Assembly (NCBI RefSeq): GCF_001428065.1
Contig: NZ_LMSE01000002.1
Span: 1,077,362 to 1,141,361 of the forward strand
Source of the DNA: Nostocoides sp. Soil756
GTDB taxonomy: Bacteria > Actinomycetota > Actinomycetes > Actinomycetales > Dermatophilaceae
Length of the DNA: 64,000 nt
Reading direction: 5' to 3'
Under the pieces are notes generated by a model. That model was not told the origin of the DNA. It searched no databases and worked only from the letters and a program-made list of their open reading frames with translations. Positions within the stretch are counted from its first letter, which is position 1, and each line of letters opens with the position of its first letter. Below are positions 1 through 7,642 of this stretch, one piece after another. A program made the position numbers and the translations under genes.

Positions 1-111
1 CTGGCCACCGGAGGCGTCCCGCTCGAGCCCGGTGACCAGGTGCGCGTCATCGCCATCCACGGCGCCACCGCGATCGTCGCGCCGGCGCCCCGGGCCACCC
101 CCACCCCCTGA
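1..111 (+). CDS. NfeD-like protein, C-terminal end (partial)
   Basis: Only the last 36 codons are in the window; the gene begins upstream. The residues read LATGGVPLEPGDQVRVIAIH, then a short Pro/Thr tail and a TGA stop. The pattern 'G..L..GD.VRVI...G..L.V' is typical of the C-terminal OB-fold of NfeD proteins, membrane-associated partners of SPFH proteins. An SPFH gene follows 40 bp downstream, which is the standard bacterial pairing and the main support for the call. No catalytic part is visible. Confidence 0.6.
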   Translation: MATGGVPLEPGDQVRVIAIHGATAIVAPAPRATPTP

Positions 112-151
112 CCCGCGTCCCCACCGGGGCGCCCACGAAAGAGGCACCGCC

Positions 152-1396
152 ATGGACGGAATCGGTCCACTCGTCATCATCCTGCTGCTCGCGCTCTTCG
201 CGATCATCGTGCTCGTGCGGACGGTGCGCGTCGTGCCGCAGCAGACGGCGCTCATCATCGAGCGGCTCGGCCGCTACTCGCGCACCCTCGAGGGCGGCCT
301 GCACTTCCTGGTGCCGTTCGTCGACATCGTGCGCGCCAACATCGACCAGCGCGAGCAGGTCGTCTCGTTCCCGCCGCAGCCGGTGATCACCAGCGACAAC
401 CTCGTGGTCTCGATCGACACCGTCATCTACTACCAGGTCATCGACCCCAAGTCGGCCGTCTACGAGATCGCCAACTTCATCGCCGGCATCGAGCAGCTCA
501 CCGTCACCACCTTGCGCAACGTCATCGGCTCGCTCGACCTCGAGCAGACCCTGACCAGCCGCGACCAGATCAACGGCCAGCTGCGCGGGGTGCTCGACGA
601 GGCCACCGGCAAGTGGGGCATCCGGGTCAACCGCGTCGAGCTCAAGGCCATCGACCCGCCGGCCTCCATCCAGGAGTCGATGGAGAAGCAGATGAAGGCC
701 GAGCGCGAGCGGCGCGCCATCATCCTGACCGCCGAGGGCTCCAAGGCCAGCCAGATCCTCACGGCCGAGGGCGAGAAGCAGAGCCAGATCCTGCGCGCCG
801 AGGGCTCGGCCCAGGCCCGCATCCTCGAGGCCCAGGGTCAGGCGCGCGCCATCCAGCAGGTCTTCGACGCCATCCACCGGGGCAAGCCCACCCAGAAGCT
901 GCTCGCGTACCAGTACCTCCAGGTGCTCCCGCAGATCGCCCGCGGCGACAGCAACAAGATGTGGATCATCCCGAGCGAGCTCACCGACGCACTGCGCGGC
1001 ATCGGCGGCGCCCTGGGGGCCACCAAGCCCGGGCCCGACGAGGACGACGGCTGGGTCGAGCCGGAGCAGGCCATCTCGAACGCCTTCGAGGAGACCACGC
1101 TCGAGGACCCGGCCACGGCCCTGGCCGCCGCCCGCGGCTCGGCCGCACGCTCGAGCCAGGAGGCCGAGGAGCACGCCCAGCCGGCCTCGCGGGTGCAGCC
1201 GCCCATCAGGCCCGGCGCCGACGCCGTGCCGCCGCCGCCGGCCCCGGCCACCGCTCCGATGCCGCCGGCGACCGCCCCGCCGGCGGGGGCACCTCCGGCC
1301 GACCCGGCGGCGCCCCCCGCTCCCGGTGGCGGCTCCGGCGGCTCCGGCGGCCCGGCTCCGTCGGGCTACGGCTCCGGGGTCCGTCAGGAGCCCTGA
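152..1396 (+). CDS. SPFH/band 7 (stomatin-like) membrane protein
   Basis: A 414-residue stomatin/prohibitin-type scaffold, probably forming oligomers at the cytoplasmic membrane. One N-terminal membrane helix lies at about residues 5-25. The SPFH domain follows (about 28-190, with VVPQQTALIIERLGRYSRTL near its start). A long charged helix comes next (about 190-255) with the repeated unit 'ILTAEG/ILRAEG', typical of the stomatin coiled coil. The C-terminal 90 residues are Pro/Ala/Gly-rich low complexity. I chose the ATG at 152 over the upstream in-frame ATG at 32 because it follows a purine-rich GAAAGAGG ribosome site and puts the membrane helix at the N-terminus; the upstream extension overlaps the NfeD gene. 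The NfeD neighbour suggests membrane quality control or lipid-domain organisation. Confidence 0.9.
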   Translation: MDGIGPLVIILLLALFAIIVLVRTVRVVPQQTALIIERLGRYSRTLEGGLHFLVPFVDIVRANIDQREQVVSFPPQPVITSDNLVVSIDTVIYYQVIDPKSAVYEIANFIAGIEQLTVTTLRNVIGSLDLEQTLTSRDQINGQLRGVLDEATGKWGIRVNRVELKAIDPPASIQESMEKQMKAERERRAIILTAEGSKASQILTAEGEKQSQILRAEGSAQARILEAQGQARAIQQVFDAIHRGKPTQKLLAYQYLQVLPQIARGDSNKMWIIPSELTDALRGIGGALGATKPGPDEDDGWVEPEQAISNAFEETTLEDPATALAAARGSAARSSQEAEEHAQPASRVQPPIRPGADAVPPPPAPATAPMPPATAPPAGAPPADPAAPPAPGGGSGGSGGPAPSGYGSGVRQEP

Positions 1397-1451
1397 CCAC
1401 CCCTCGACACCGCGACACCGGACGCCCGGGAACCCGAACTAGGGTGTCCGG

Positions 1452-2228
1452 GTGTCCGTCGGTGAAGCGCTCCTCGTCGTCCTCGCCGGCATCGGCGCCG
1501 GCACCATCAACACCATCGTCGGCTCAGGCACCCTGATCACGTTCCCCACGCTGCTGCTGCTCGGTGTCCCGCCCGTCACGGCGAACGTCTCGAACAACAT
1601 CGGCCTGGTGTCCGGCAGTGTCACCGGCTCCATCGGCTACCGGCGCGAGCTGCAGGGGATGGGCCCCGAGCTGCGCCGCTACGTGCCGATGTCGCTGGTC
1701 GGCGCGGTGCTGGGGGCGGTGCTGCTCCTGGTCCTGGACCCCGACCTGTTCCGCGCCATCGTGCCGGTGCTAATCCTGATCGGGATCGTCCTGGTCGTGT
1801 TCGGTCCGCGGATCAACGCGCGCACCGCCCGGCGGCGCGAGGAGGGCCGGGCGCGGTCCGACGCCACCGACCGCCGCCTGATGCAGGGCGGGGTGTTCGG
1901 GGCCGGGGTCTACGGCGGCTACTTCGGGGCGGCCCAGGGGATCATCCTGATGGGCGTGCTGGGCGCGCTGTCGGGACGTTCGCTGCAGCGGCTCAACGGC
2001 CTCAAGAACGTGCTGGCCGCCGTGGTCAACGCGGTGGCGGCGGTGGTGTTCGTCGTCGTCGCGCCCGACCGGATCGACTGGCTGGTCGTGCTGCTCATCG
2101 CCGTCGGCTCGACCATCGGCGGCGTCGTGGGGGCCACCGTCGGGCGGCGGCTGCCCTCGCCGGTGCTGCGCGGCATCATCGTCGTCGTGGGCGTCGTCGC
2201 GGTCGTCAAGCTGGTCTTCTTCCCGTGA
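1452..2228 (+). CDS. TauE/SafE family sulfite exporter-like permease
   Basis: A 258-residue, very hydrophobic protein of the TauE/SafE (formerly DUF81) family, predicted anion permeases for sulfite or sulfoacetate-type compounds. About eight membrane helices are arranged as two related halves. The first half carries the family signature around GAGTINTIVGSGTLITFPTL and the second around GVYGGYFGAAQGIILMGVLG. The GTG start is six bases after a TAGGGT hexamer (1440-1445), so the mRNA is probably leaderless. The stop overlaps the SpoU gene by 4 nt (GTGA), so the two are probably co-transcribed although no functional link is obvious. Substrate cannot be told from sequence. Confidence 0.85.
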   Translation: MSVGEALLVVLAGIGAGTINTIVGSGTLITFPTLLLLGVPPVTANVSNNIGLVSGSVTGSIGYRRELQGMGPELRRYVPMSLVGAVLGAVLLLVLDPDLFRAIVPVLILIGIVLVVFGPRINARTARRREEGRARSDATDRRLMQGGVFGAGVYGGYFGAAQGIILMGVLGALSGRSLQRLNGLKNVLAAVVNAVAAVVFVVVAPDRIDWLVVLLIAVGSTIGGVVGATVGRRLPSPVLRGIIVVVGVVAVVKLVFFP

Positions 2229-3040
2229 GCGTGGTCCGCGTCACCGACGCCGCCGACCCGCGCCTGGCCGACTACGTCTCGCTCACCGACGTGGCGCTGC
2301 GGCGGCGGCTCGAGCCCGAAGGGGGGCTGTACGTCGCGGAGTCCGAGAAGGTCATCCGCCGCGCCCTGGCCGCCGGTCACCGCCCGCGCTCGTACCTGAT
2401 GGCGCAGCGCTGGCTCACCGACCTCGCCGACGTGGTGGCCGACGCCGAGCGCGACGGGGTGCCGGTGTTCATGGGGGAGCACGACGTCATCGAGGGCCTC
2501 ACCGGGTTCCACCTGCACCGCGGGGCGCTGGCCGCGATGCACCGCCCGTCGCTGCCGCCGCTCGAGGAGGTGCTCGACGGGGCTCGGCGGGTGCTGGTCC
2601 TCGAGGACGTCGTCGACCACACCAACGTCGGAGCCGTCTTCCGGTCGGCGGCCGCGCTCGGCATCGACGCCGTGCTGGTCACGCCCCGCTGCGCCGACCC
2701 GCTGTACCGGCGCTCGGTGCGGGTCTCGATGGGCACGGTGTTCCAGGTGCCCTGGACGCGCATCGACCCGTGGCCCGGGGGAGTGGACGCGCTGCGGGCG
2801 CTGGGCTTCACGACCGCCGCCCTCGCGCTCGAGGAGGACTCCGTGGGTCTCGACGAGCTCGCCGCCGCCCCGCCGGAGCGCCTCGCCCTGGTGCTGGGCA
2901 CCGAGGGCGACGGGCTGTCGCGGCGCACGCTGGCGACCGTCGACCTCACGGTCCGCATCCCGATGCTGGGCGGGGTCGACTCGCTCAACGTCGCCGCGGC
3001 CGGCGCCGTGGCCGCGTGGGCCCTGCGCGTGCCGCGCTGA
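2225..3040 (+). CDS. SpoU/TrmH family RNA methyltransferase
   Basis: A 271-residue SPOUT-class methyltransferase, predicted to 2'-O-methylate a ribose in rRNA or tRNA using S-adenosylmethionine. The N-terminal 110 residues resemble the SpoU substrate-binding domain. The C-terminal knot carries all three motifs: DHTNVGAVFRSAAALG (motif 1), LVLGTEGDGL (motif 2) and IPMLGGVDSLNVAAAGAVA (motif 3). It starts on GTG overlapping the preceding permease stop. The exact target is not predictable. The 3' end converges with the DUF3037 gene across a shared hairpin. Confidence 0.88.
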   Translation: MSVVRVTDAADPRLADYVSLTDVALRRRLEPEGGLYVAESEKVIRRALAAGHRPRSYLMAQRWLTDLADVVADAERDGVPVFMGEHDVIEGLTGFHLHRGALAAMHRPSLPPLEEVLDGARRVLVLEDVVDHTNVGAVFRSAAALGIDAVLVTPRCADPLYRRSVRVSMGTVFQVPWTRIDPWPGGVDALRALGFTTAALALEEDSVGLDELAAAPPERLALVLGTEGDGLSRRTLATVDLTVRIPMLGGVDSLNVAAAGAVAAWALRVPR

Positions 3041-3072
3041 CGGCGTACCCGGGGTGACCTACGGGTCAGCGC
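3034..3072. terminator. Shared hairpin between convergent genes
   Basis: GCGCTGAC (3034-3041) pairs with GTCAGCGC (3065-3072), giving an 8-bp stem that spans the stop codons of both converging genes, with further short internal pairing (ACCCG/CGGGT). There is no T-tract, as usual for high-GC actinobacteria. It could act as a bidirectional terminator; evidence is structural only. Confidence 0.4.
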
Positions 3073-3443
3073 ACCAGGCGTTCGAGCAGGCGGTGGACCT
3101 CGGCCTCGGGGTCGTCGACCGCGCCGCCGTGCACCGGGCCCGGCTGCAGCACCGTCGAGCGGGGGGCGCTGAGCCAGCCGAAGCGCTTGCCCTGCGTGGT
3201 GAGGGTGGCGTCGACCCCCGCGGGCGGCGCGTGGCACATCCCCGCGACCGCCTCGAGGGCCGCGCGCAGGGCGTCCAGGTCGGTGCCGGGCGCGAACGCG
3301 GCCACCCGCTCCTCGTCGACGTGCCAGGCGCACACCAGCACGTTGGCCGCTTGCGAGTGCAGCACGACACCGACGTTGAGGCACTCGCCCCGGTCGACGC
3401 GGGGGACGAAGCGCAGGACGACGTACTGGTAGGGCTGGCTCAT
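3066..3443 (-). CDS. DUF3037 protein paired with HipA-like kinase
   Basis: A 125-residue protein of the DUF3037 family, function unknown. It begins MSQPYQYVVLRFVPRVDRGE and contains 'ECLNVGVVLHS', the most recognisable part of the family, which occurs in proteins encoded next to HipA-like kinases. The start overlaps the end of the kinase gene by 4 nt (ATGA), indicating translational coupling. There is no signal peptide or membrane helix. A toxin-antitoxin or accessory-subunit relation to the kinase is possible but not shown. I chose the internal ATG at 3443 over upstream in-frame starts because those lie within the kinase coding region. Confidence 0.8.
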   Translation of the reverse strand: MSQPYQYVVLRFVPRVDRGECLNVGVVLHSQAANVLVCAWHVDEERVAAFAPGTDLDALRAALEAVAGMCHAPPAGVDATLTTQGKRFGWLSAPRSTVLQPGPVHGGAVDDPEAEVHRLLERLVR

Positions 3444-4204
3444 GCCGCACCGCCCAACCACGCCCCGGGCCGGGCCAGCCGCTGGCCGAGGTGCTCGAGG
3501 TAGGCGCTGCGGACCGCCTCGAGGTCGGGCAGCGCGTGCGTGGTCTCGAGCCACTGGTCGGGGACCTCGGCGACGACGGCGCGCAGCACGTCGTCGGTGA
3601 GGAGACCGGCCAGGCGCTCGTGCGTGGCGGCCAGGGGCTCGGCCACCCCGGCCAGCACGTGCTTGCTGCCGTCGAACGGCTGCTGCACGAAGCGCGCGAC
3701 GTCCGGCGGCCGGCTCGGCCACGAGTGGTGGAACCAGAGGGCGGCGCCGTGGTCGATGGCCCAGGTACGACCGTGCCAGACCAGCAGGTTCGGGTTGGCC
3801 CAGGTGCGGTCGACGTTGGCGGTGAAGGCGTCGAGCCACAGGATGGCGCCGGCGTCCTGGGCCGACGGCGGGCGGGAGCCGTCGTAGCCGAAGGACCCGG
3901 GCAGGAAGTCGACCCCGAGGTTGTGGCCCGGGCTGGCCGTCAGCAGGTCCTGGACCTCCTCGTCGGCCTCGTAGCGCGCGATGGCGGTCGGCAGGTCAAC
4001 GACGGCCAGGCGCGGGGTGGGGATGCCGAGGTGCCGGGCGATCTCGCCCACGAGCACCTCGGCGACCAGCACCTTGCGTCCCTGGCCGGCCCCGGTGAAC
4101 TTCACGACGTAGGTGCCGAGGTCGTCGGCCTCGACCAGCCCGGGCAGCGACCCGCCCTCCCGCAGGGGGCAGACGTAGCGCTGGGCGGTGATGGTCTCGA
4201 GCAC
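3440..4204 (-). CDS. HipA-like kinase family protein
   Basis: A 254-residue member of the short HipA-like/PI4K-fold kinase group, much smaller than E. coli HipA (about 440 residues). A G-rich, lysine-containing N-terminal lobe (YVVKFTGAGQGRKVLVAEVL) is followed by a catalytic region with DRTWANPNLLVW and WAIDHGAALWF. These resemble the catalytic Asp/Asn and metal-binding Asp motifs of HipA-type kinases. The substrate is unknown. The GTG start lies six bases after TACTGT (4211-4216, minus strand), so the transcript is probably leaderless. The DUF3037 gene follows with a 4-nt overlap; this two-gene arrangement recurs in other bacteria. It need not be a toxin. Confidence 0.75.
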   Translation of the reverse strand: MLETITAQRYVCPLREGGSLPGLVEADDLGTYVVKFTGAGQGRKVLVAEVLVGEIARHLGIPTPRLAVVDLPTAIARYEADEEVQDLLTASPGHNLGVDFLPGSFGYDGSRPPSAQDAGAILWLDAFTANVDRTWANPNLLVWHGRTWAIDHGAALWFHHSWPSRPPDVARFVQQPFDGSKHVLAGVAEPLAATHERLAGLLTDDVLRAVVAEVPDQWLETTHALPDLEAVRSAYLEHLGQRLARPGAWLGGAA

Positions 4205-4284
4205 GCCTCCACAGTAGCCAGCCGGGCGCTCGGGACCCTCCCGCGTTTCGGTCGGGGTGGCGCGTGCTCGTTAGGCTGGGCCCG

Positions 4285-5808
4285 ATGAGCAGCGATCAGC
4301 GACGCCTGGCCGACCGCTACGTCCTCGACGCCCCCATCGGACGGGGCGGGATGGGCGAGGTCTGGCGGGCCACCGACACCGTGCTGGGCCGGCAGGTCGC
4401 GGTGAAGACGATCGACCTCGGTCGCGTCACCGACGACTCGGCCGCCGCCCGGTTCGAGCGCGAGGCCCGGGTGACCGCCGCGCTGAGCCATCCCAACGTG
4501 GTGACGGTGCACGACACCGGCGTCGAGGGCGACACCGCCTACCTCGTGATGGAGCTCCTGCCCGGGCCGAGCCTGGCCGACCGCCTGCAGGAGGGACCGC
4601 TCCCCGTCGAGGACGTCATCGGGATCGCCCGGCAGGTGGCCAGCGCCCTCGACGCCGCCCACGCCCGCGGCCTCGTGCACCGCGACATCAAGCCGGGCAA
4701 CATCGTGGCGGCGGCCGACGGTCGCGTCCGGGTGGTCGACTTCGGCATCACCCAGCTCGGCGACGCCGGCGCCGAACAGGCCCTCACCGCCACGCACACC
4801 GTGATGGGGACCGCCGAGTACCTCGCGCCCGAGCAGGCCACCGGCGGGCGGGTCGACGGGCGGGCCGACCTCTACGCGCTCGGCTGCGTGCTGTTCGCCC
4901 TCCTCACGGGGGAGCCGCCGTTCCGCGCTGCCACCGCGGTCGCCACGATGATGCAGCACGCCCACGACCCGGTGCCCGACGTGCGCACCCTGCGCCCGGA
5001 CACCCCCGCGTGGCTGGCCGCCCTGATCACCTCGCTGCTGGCCAAGGACCCCGAGGACCGCCCCGCCGGCGCCGCCGGGGTGCTCGAGTCGCTCGAGAGC
5101 CGCACCGCCCCCGGCGGGGTCGCCGGTGCCGCGGCGGCCGCGGCCGCCGCCGGCGCCACCGCCGTGCTGCCGGCCTCGGGCGCCGACCCCACCCAGCGCC
5201 TCGCCGTCGGCGCGCCACCCCCGTACGTCCCCGCCCCGGTCGCGACGCCTCCCCCCGCCGGCCCGGGGCGTCCCCCCGAGCGACGCCGGGGCTCGTCCGG
5301 GCCGCTGTGGGTCCTGGTGCTCGTCGCGCTGCTGGCCCTGGGCCTGCTCGCCTGGAAGCTGTTCGGCGACACCGCGACCCCGGTCGCCACCCCGTCCTCG
5401 ACCCCGTCGAGCTCCGCCCCCGCCACGTCCTCGGCCCCCGCGCCCTCCACCGAGGCCCCCCCGCCGTCGCCGAGCCCCACCCCGACACCGACCCCCACGC
5501 CGTCCGTGACCGCGGACCCGGGCCAGGCCGTCACCGACGCCGAGGCCGCGCTGCTCGACGAGGTGCGCACCCTGCAGCAGGAGGGCACGCTCGACAAGGA
5601 CGCCCAGAAGATCTTCGACGCGGCCGGGCGCGACATCGACAAGGCGCTGCGCGAGCGGGATGCCGGCGCGCTGCGCGCCGCCCGCGACAAGCTCGTGCAG
5701 GACTACACCAAGGCCGTCCAGGACGGGAAGATCCCGCAGGACGCCGCCTCCCGGCTCGACCCGCTGGTGCAGTCGCTGAGCGACGCCGTGGACGCCTACC
5801 AGGGCTGA
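4285..5808 (+). CDS. Membrane-anchored Ser/Thr protein kinase (PknB type)
   Basis: A 507-residue Hanks-type kinase. The cytoplasmic kinase domain (about residues 12-275) has the glycine loop IGRGGMGEVW, catalytic Lys41, HRDIKPGN with Asp134, and DFG at 152-154. An Ala-rich then Pro-rich linker leads to one membrane helix (LWVLVLVALLALGLLAWKLF, about 345-365). The outer part is a Thr/Ser/Pro stalk followed by about 90 residues that look helical and charged. There are no PASTA repeats, so it is not a PknB/PrkC muropeptide sensor; the extracytoplasmic domain probably senses something else. I chose the ATG at 4285: TAGGCT at 4272-4277 sits seven bases upstream, and the in-frame start at 4264 lies before that hexamer. 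Confidence 0.92.
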   Translation: MSSDQRRLADRYVLDAPIGRGGMGEVWRATDTVLGRQVAVKTIDLGRVTDDSAAARFEREARVTAALSHPNVVTVHDTGVEGDTAYLVMELLPGPSLADRLQEGPLPVEDVIGIARQVASALDAAHARGLVHRDIKPGNIVAAADGRVRVVDFGITQLGDAGAEQALTATHTVMGTAEYLAPEQATGGRVDGRADLYALGCVLFALLTGEPPFRAATAVATMMQHAHDPVPDVRTLRPDTPAWLAALITSLLAKDPEDRPAGAAGVLESLESRTAPGGVAGAAAAAAAAGATAVLPASGADPTQRLAVGAPPPYVPAPVATPPPAGPGRPPERRRGSSGPLWVLVLVALLALGLLAWKLFGDTATPVATPSSTPSSSAPATSSAPAPSTEAPPPSPSPTPTPTPTPSVTADPGQAVTDAEAALLDEVRTLQQEGTLDKDAQKIFDAAGRDIDKALRERDAGALRAARDKLVQDYTKAVQDGKIPQDAASRLDPLVQSLSDAVDAYQG

Positions 5809-5838
5809 CGGTCCCGGGGAGACCTGCGGCGGGTCCTC

Positions 5839-5856
5839 GGCCCGGCCTCCCGGGCC
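5839..5856. terminator. GC hairpin after the kinase gene
   Basis: GGCCCGG (5839-5845) and CCGGGCC (5850-5856) form a 7-bp stem with a 4-base loop, 30 bp after the kinase stop. There is no T-run. It is a plausible terminator in the 291-bp gap before the arabinofuranosidase gene. The rest of that gap (5857-6099) holds the operator listed separately and no convincing reading frame. Confidence 0.35.
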
Positions 5857-5973
5857 TCAGCCCCCGCCCGCGGCCCGTGCGCGCTGCGACGCAGGGCACG
5901 CGTGCCGCGGGGCCGAGGCCGAGACCGAGTCCGCGGCCAAGATCACGACTTGGTAACGGAACGTCGTCGCCCT

Positions 5974-5989
5974 CTTGCAACGTTGCAAG
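5974..5989. promoter_or_regulatory. Probable LacI-family operator (16-bp perfect palindrome)
   Basis: CTTGCAACGTTGCAAG is a perfect 16-bp palindrome with a central CG, the classic form of LacI/GalR-family operators. It lies 110 bp upstream of the arabinofuranosidase start, in the only sizeable gap before the sugar operon. The operon ends with its own LacI-family gene, so this is the most likely binding site for that repressor. The assignment is inference from shape and context. Confidence 0.7.
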
Positions 5990-6099
5990 GTCTGCCCCCA
6001 CCCTGGGTCAATGCTCACTGTCGAGTGCTCGGTCAGCCGCCACCCCCGCCCTCCACGCCGTGCTCGTGGTCGGGGACATCGCCCCTACGGGGGGTCCCG

Positions 6100-7635
6100 A
6101 TGACGGGGTCGCAGCCCTCCCCGGCCCGCGTGGTCCTGCACCCGCAGTTCGTCGTGGGAACCATCGATCGCCGGTTGTTCGGCACCTTCGTCGAGCACAT
6201 GGGCCGGGGGGTCTACACCGGGATCTTCGAGCCGGGTCACCCGTCGGCGACAGCGGCCGGGTTCCGCGCCGACGTGCTGGAGCTGACCCGGGAGCTGGGC
6301 CCCACCGTGGCGCGGTACCCCGGAGGCAACTTCGTGTCCGGGTACCGCTGGGAGGACGGGGTCGGCCCGGCGGCCGAGCGCCCAGCACGTCTTGACCTCG
6401 CCTGGCGGTCCCTGGAGACCAACGAGTTCGGCCTCAACGAGTTCATCGAGTGGTCCCGGCTGGCGGACGTGGAACCGATGCTGGCGGTGAACCTCGGCAC
6501 CCGAGGCCCGCAGGAGGCCGCCGACCTCGTCGAGTACACGAACCATCCGTCGGGGTCGCGCCTGTCGGAGCTGCGCCGCGACCACGGCTACGACGCGCCC
6601 CACGCCGTGCGCGTGTGGTGCCTCGGGAACGAGATGGACGCGGAGTGGCAGGTCGGGGCGAAGACCGCGCAGGAGTACGGGCGGTTGGCGGCCGAGACCG
6701 CCAAGCTGATGCGGCTGGTCGACCCCGACATCGAGCTCGTCGCGTGCGGTAGCTCCATGCGCTCGATGCCGACCTTCGCCCAGTGGGAGGCCGAGGTCCT
6801 CGAGCACTGCTTCGACGTCGTCGACTACATCAGCATGCACGCGTACGTCGAGGAGTACGACGGCGACCTGCCGCGCTTCCTGGCCAGTGGTGTCCTGATG
6901 GACCGCCAGATCGAGCAGATCACCGCCACGCTGGACCACGTCGCCGCCCGACGGCGCAGCGACAAGACCGTCGACATCGCCTTCGACGAGTGGAACGTCT
7001 GGTTCCAGGAGGACTTCGCCGGCCCTCAGTCCCTGACCTTCGAGCACGCACCCCGACTCATCGAGGACACCTTCGACGTCGCGGCCGCGCTGGTCGTGGG
7101 GACCATGCTGAACTCGTTGATCCGCCACTGCGACCGCGTCCGGATCGCTTGCCAGGCCCAGCTGGTCAACGTGATCGGCGCCATCCGTAGCGAGCCGGGG
7201 GGGCCGGCCTGGCGGCAGAGCATCTTCCACCCGTTCGCCCACGTCGCGCGGTGCGCCCGTGGTGTCGCCCTACGGCCGATCGTCGAGGGTCCCGTCGTGG
7301 AGGTCGACGGCCTGGGCGAGGTGCCCACGCTCGACGTGGCCGCGACCCGGGACCCGGATGACGGCTCGGTCGCGCTCTTCGTCGTCAACCGCTCCGTGGA
7401 CTCGGCCGCCGACACCGACGTCGACCTCTCGGCCTTCGGCCCCCTGCGCTGCCTCGAGCACCTCGAGCTGGCAGCCGACGGCGACGTCCGTCGGGCCAAC
7501 ACGGCGCAGGACCCGGAAGCCGTCAGCCCACGCCAGGCAGCGGTACCCGCACTGCACGGGGGGCACCTCCACGTCACCGTGAAACCCCTGTCGTGGAACG
7601 CGATCCGCCTCGTCCCGATCAGCACGAAGGAGTGA
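6100..7635 (+). CDS. GH51 alpha-L-arabinofuranosidase
   Basis: A 511-residue glycoside hydrolase family 51 enzyme, of normal length for the family, that removes terminal arabinofuranose from arabinan, arabinoxylan or oligosaccharides. The N-terminal VGTIDRRLFGTFVEHMGRG and ARYPGGNFVSGYRWEDGVGP are family hallmarks. The acid/base Glu178 lies in WCLGNEMD and the nucleophile Glu297 in FDEWNVWF; both are present. There is no signal peptide, so it is cytoplasmic and probably acts on imported oligosaccharides. The ATG at 6100 puts the family N-terminus in the right place; the ribosome site (GGGGGT) is weak. It is first gene of an operon with two permeases and a binding protein. Codon use is slightly less GC-extreme than in neighbours, which may mean acquisition. 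Confidence 0.92.
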   Translation: MTGSQPSPARVVLHPQFVVGTIDRRLFGTFVEHMGRGVYTGIFEPGHPSATAAGFRADVLELTRELGPTVARYPGGNFVSGYRWEDGVGPAAERPARLDLAWRSLETNEFGLNEFIEWSRLADVEPMLAVNLGTRGPQEAADLVEYTNHPSGSRLSELRRDHGYDAPHAVRVWCLGNEMDAEWQVGAKTAQEYGRLAAETAKLMRLVDPDIELVACGSSMRSMPTFAQWEAEVLEHCFDVVDYISMHAYVEEYDGDLPRFLASGVLMDRQIEQITATLDHVAARRRSDKTVDIAFDEWNVWFQEDFAGPQSLTFEHAPRLIEDTFDVAAALVVGTMLNSLIRHCDRVRIACQAQLVNVIGAIRSEPGGPAWRQSIFHPFAHVARCARGVALRPIVEGPVVEVDGLGEVPTLDVAATRDPDDGSVALFVVNRSVDSAADTDVDLSAFGPLRCLEHLELAADGDVRRANTAQDPEAVSPRQAAVPALHGGHLHVTVKPLSWNAIRLVPISTKE

Positions 7636-7642
7636 TGCTCCG

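Noticed and set aside
3066..3839. Long minus-strand version of the DUF3037 gene
   Set aside because: The extra N-terminal sequence is the HipA-like kinase gene read in another frame; the family start is MSQPYQYVVL at 3443.
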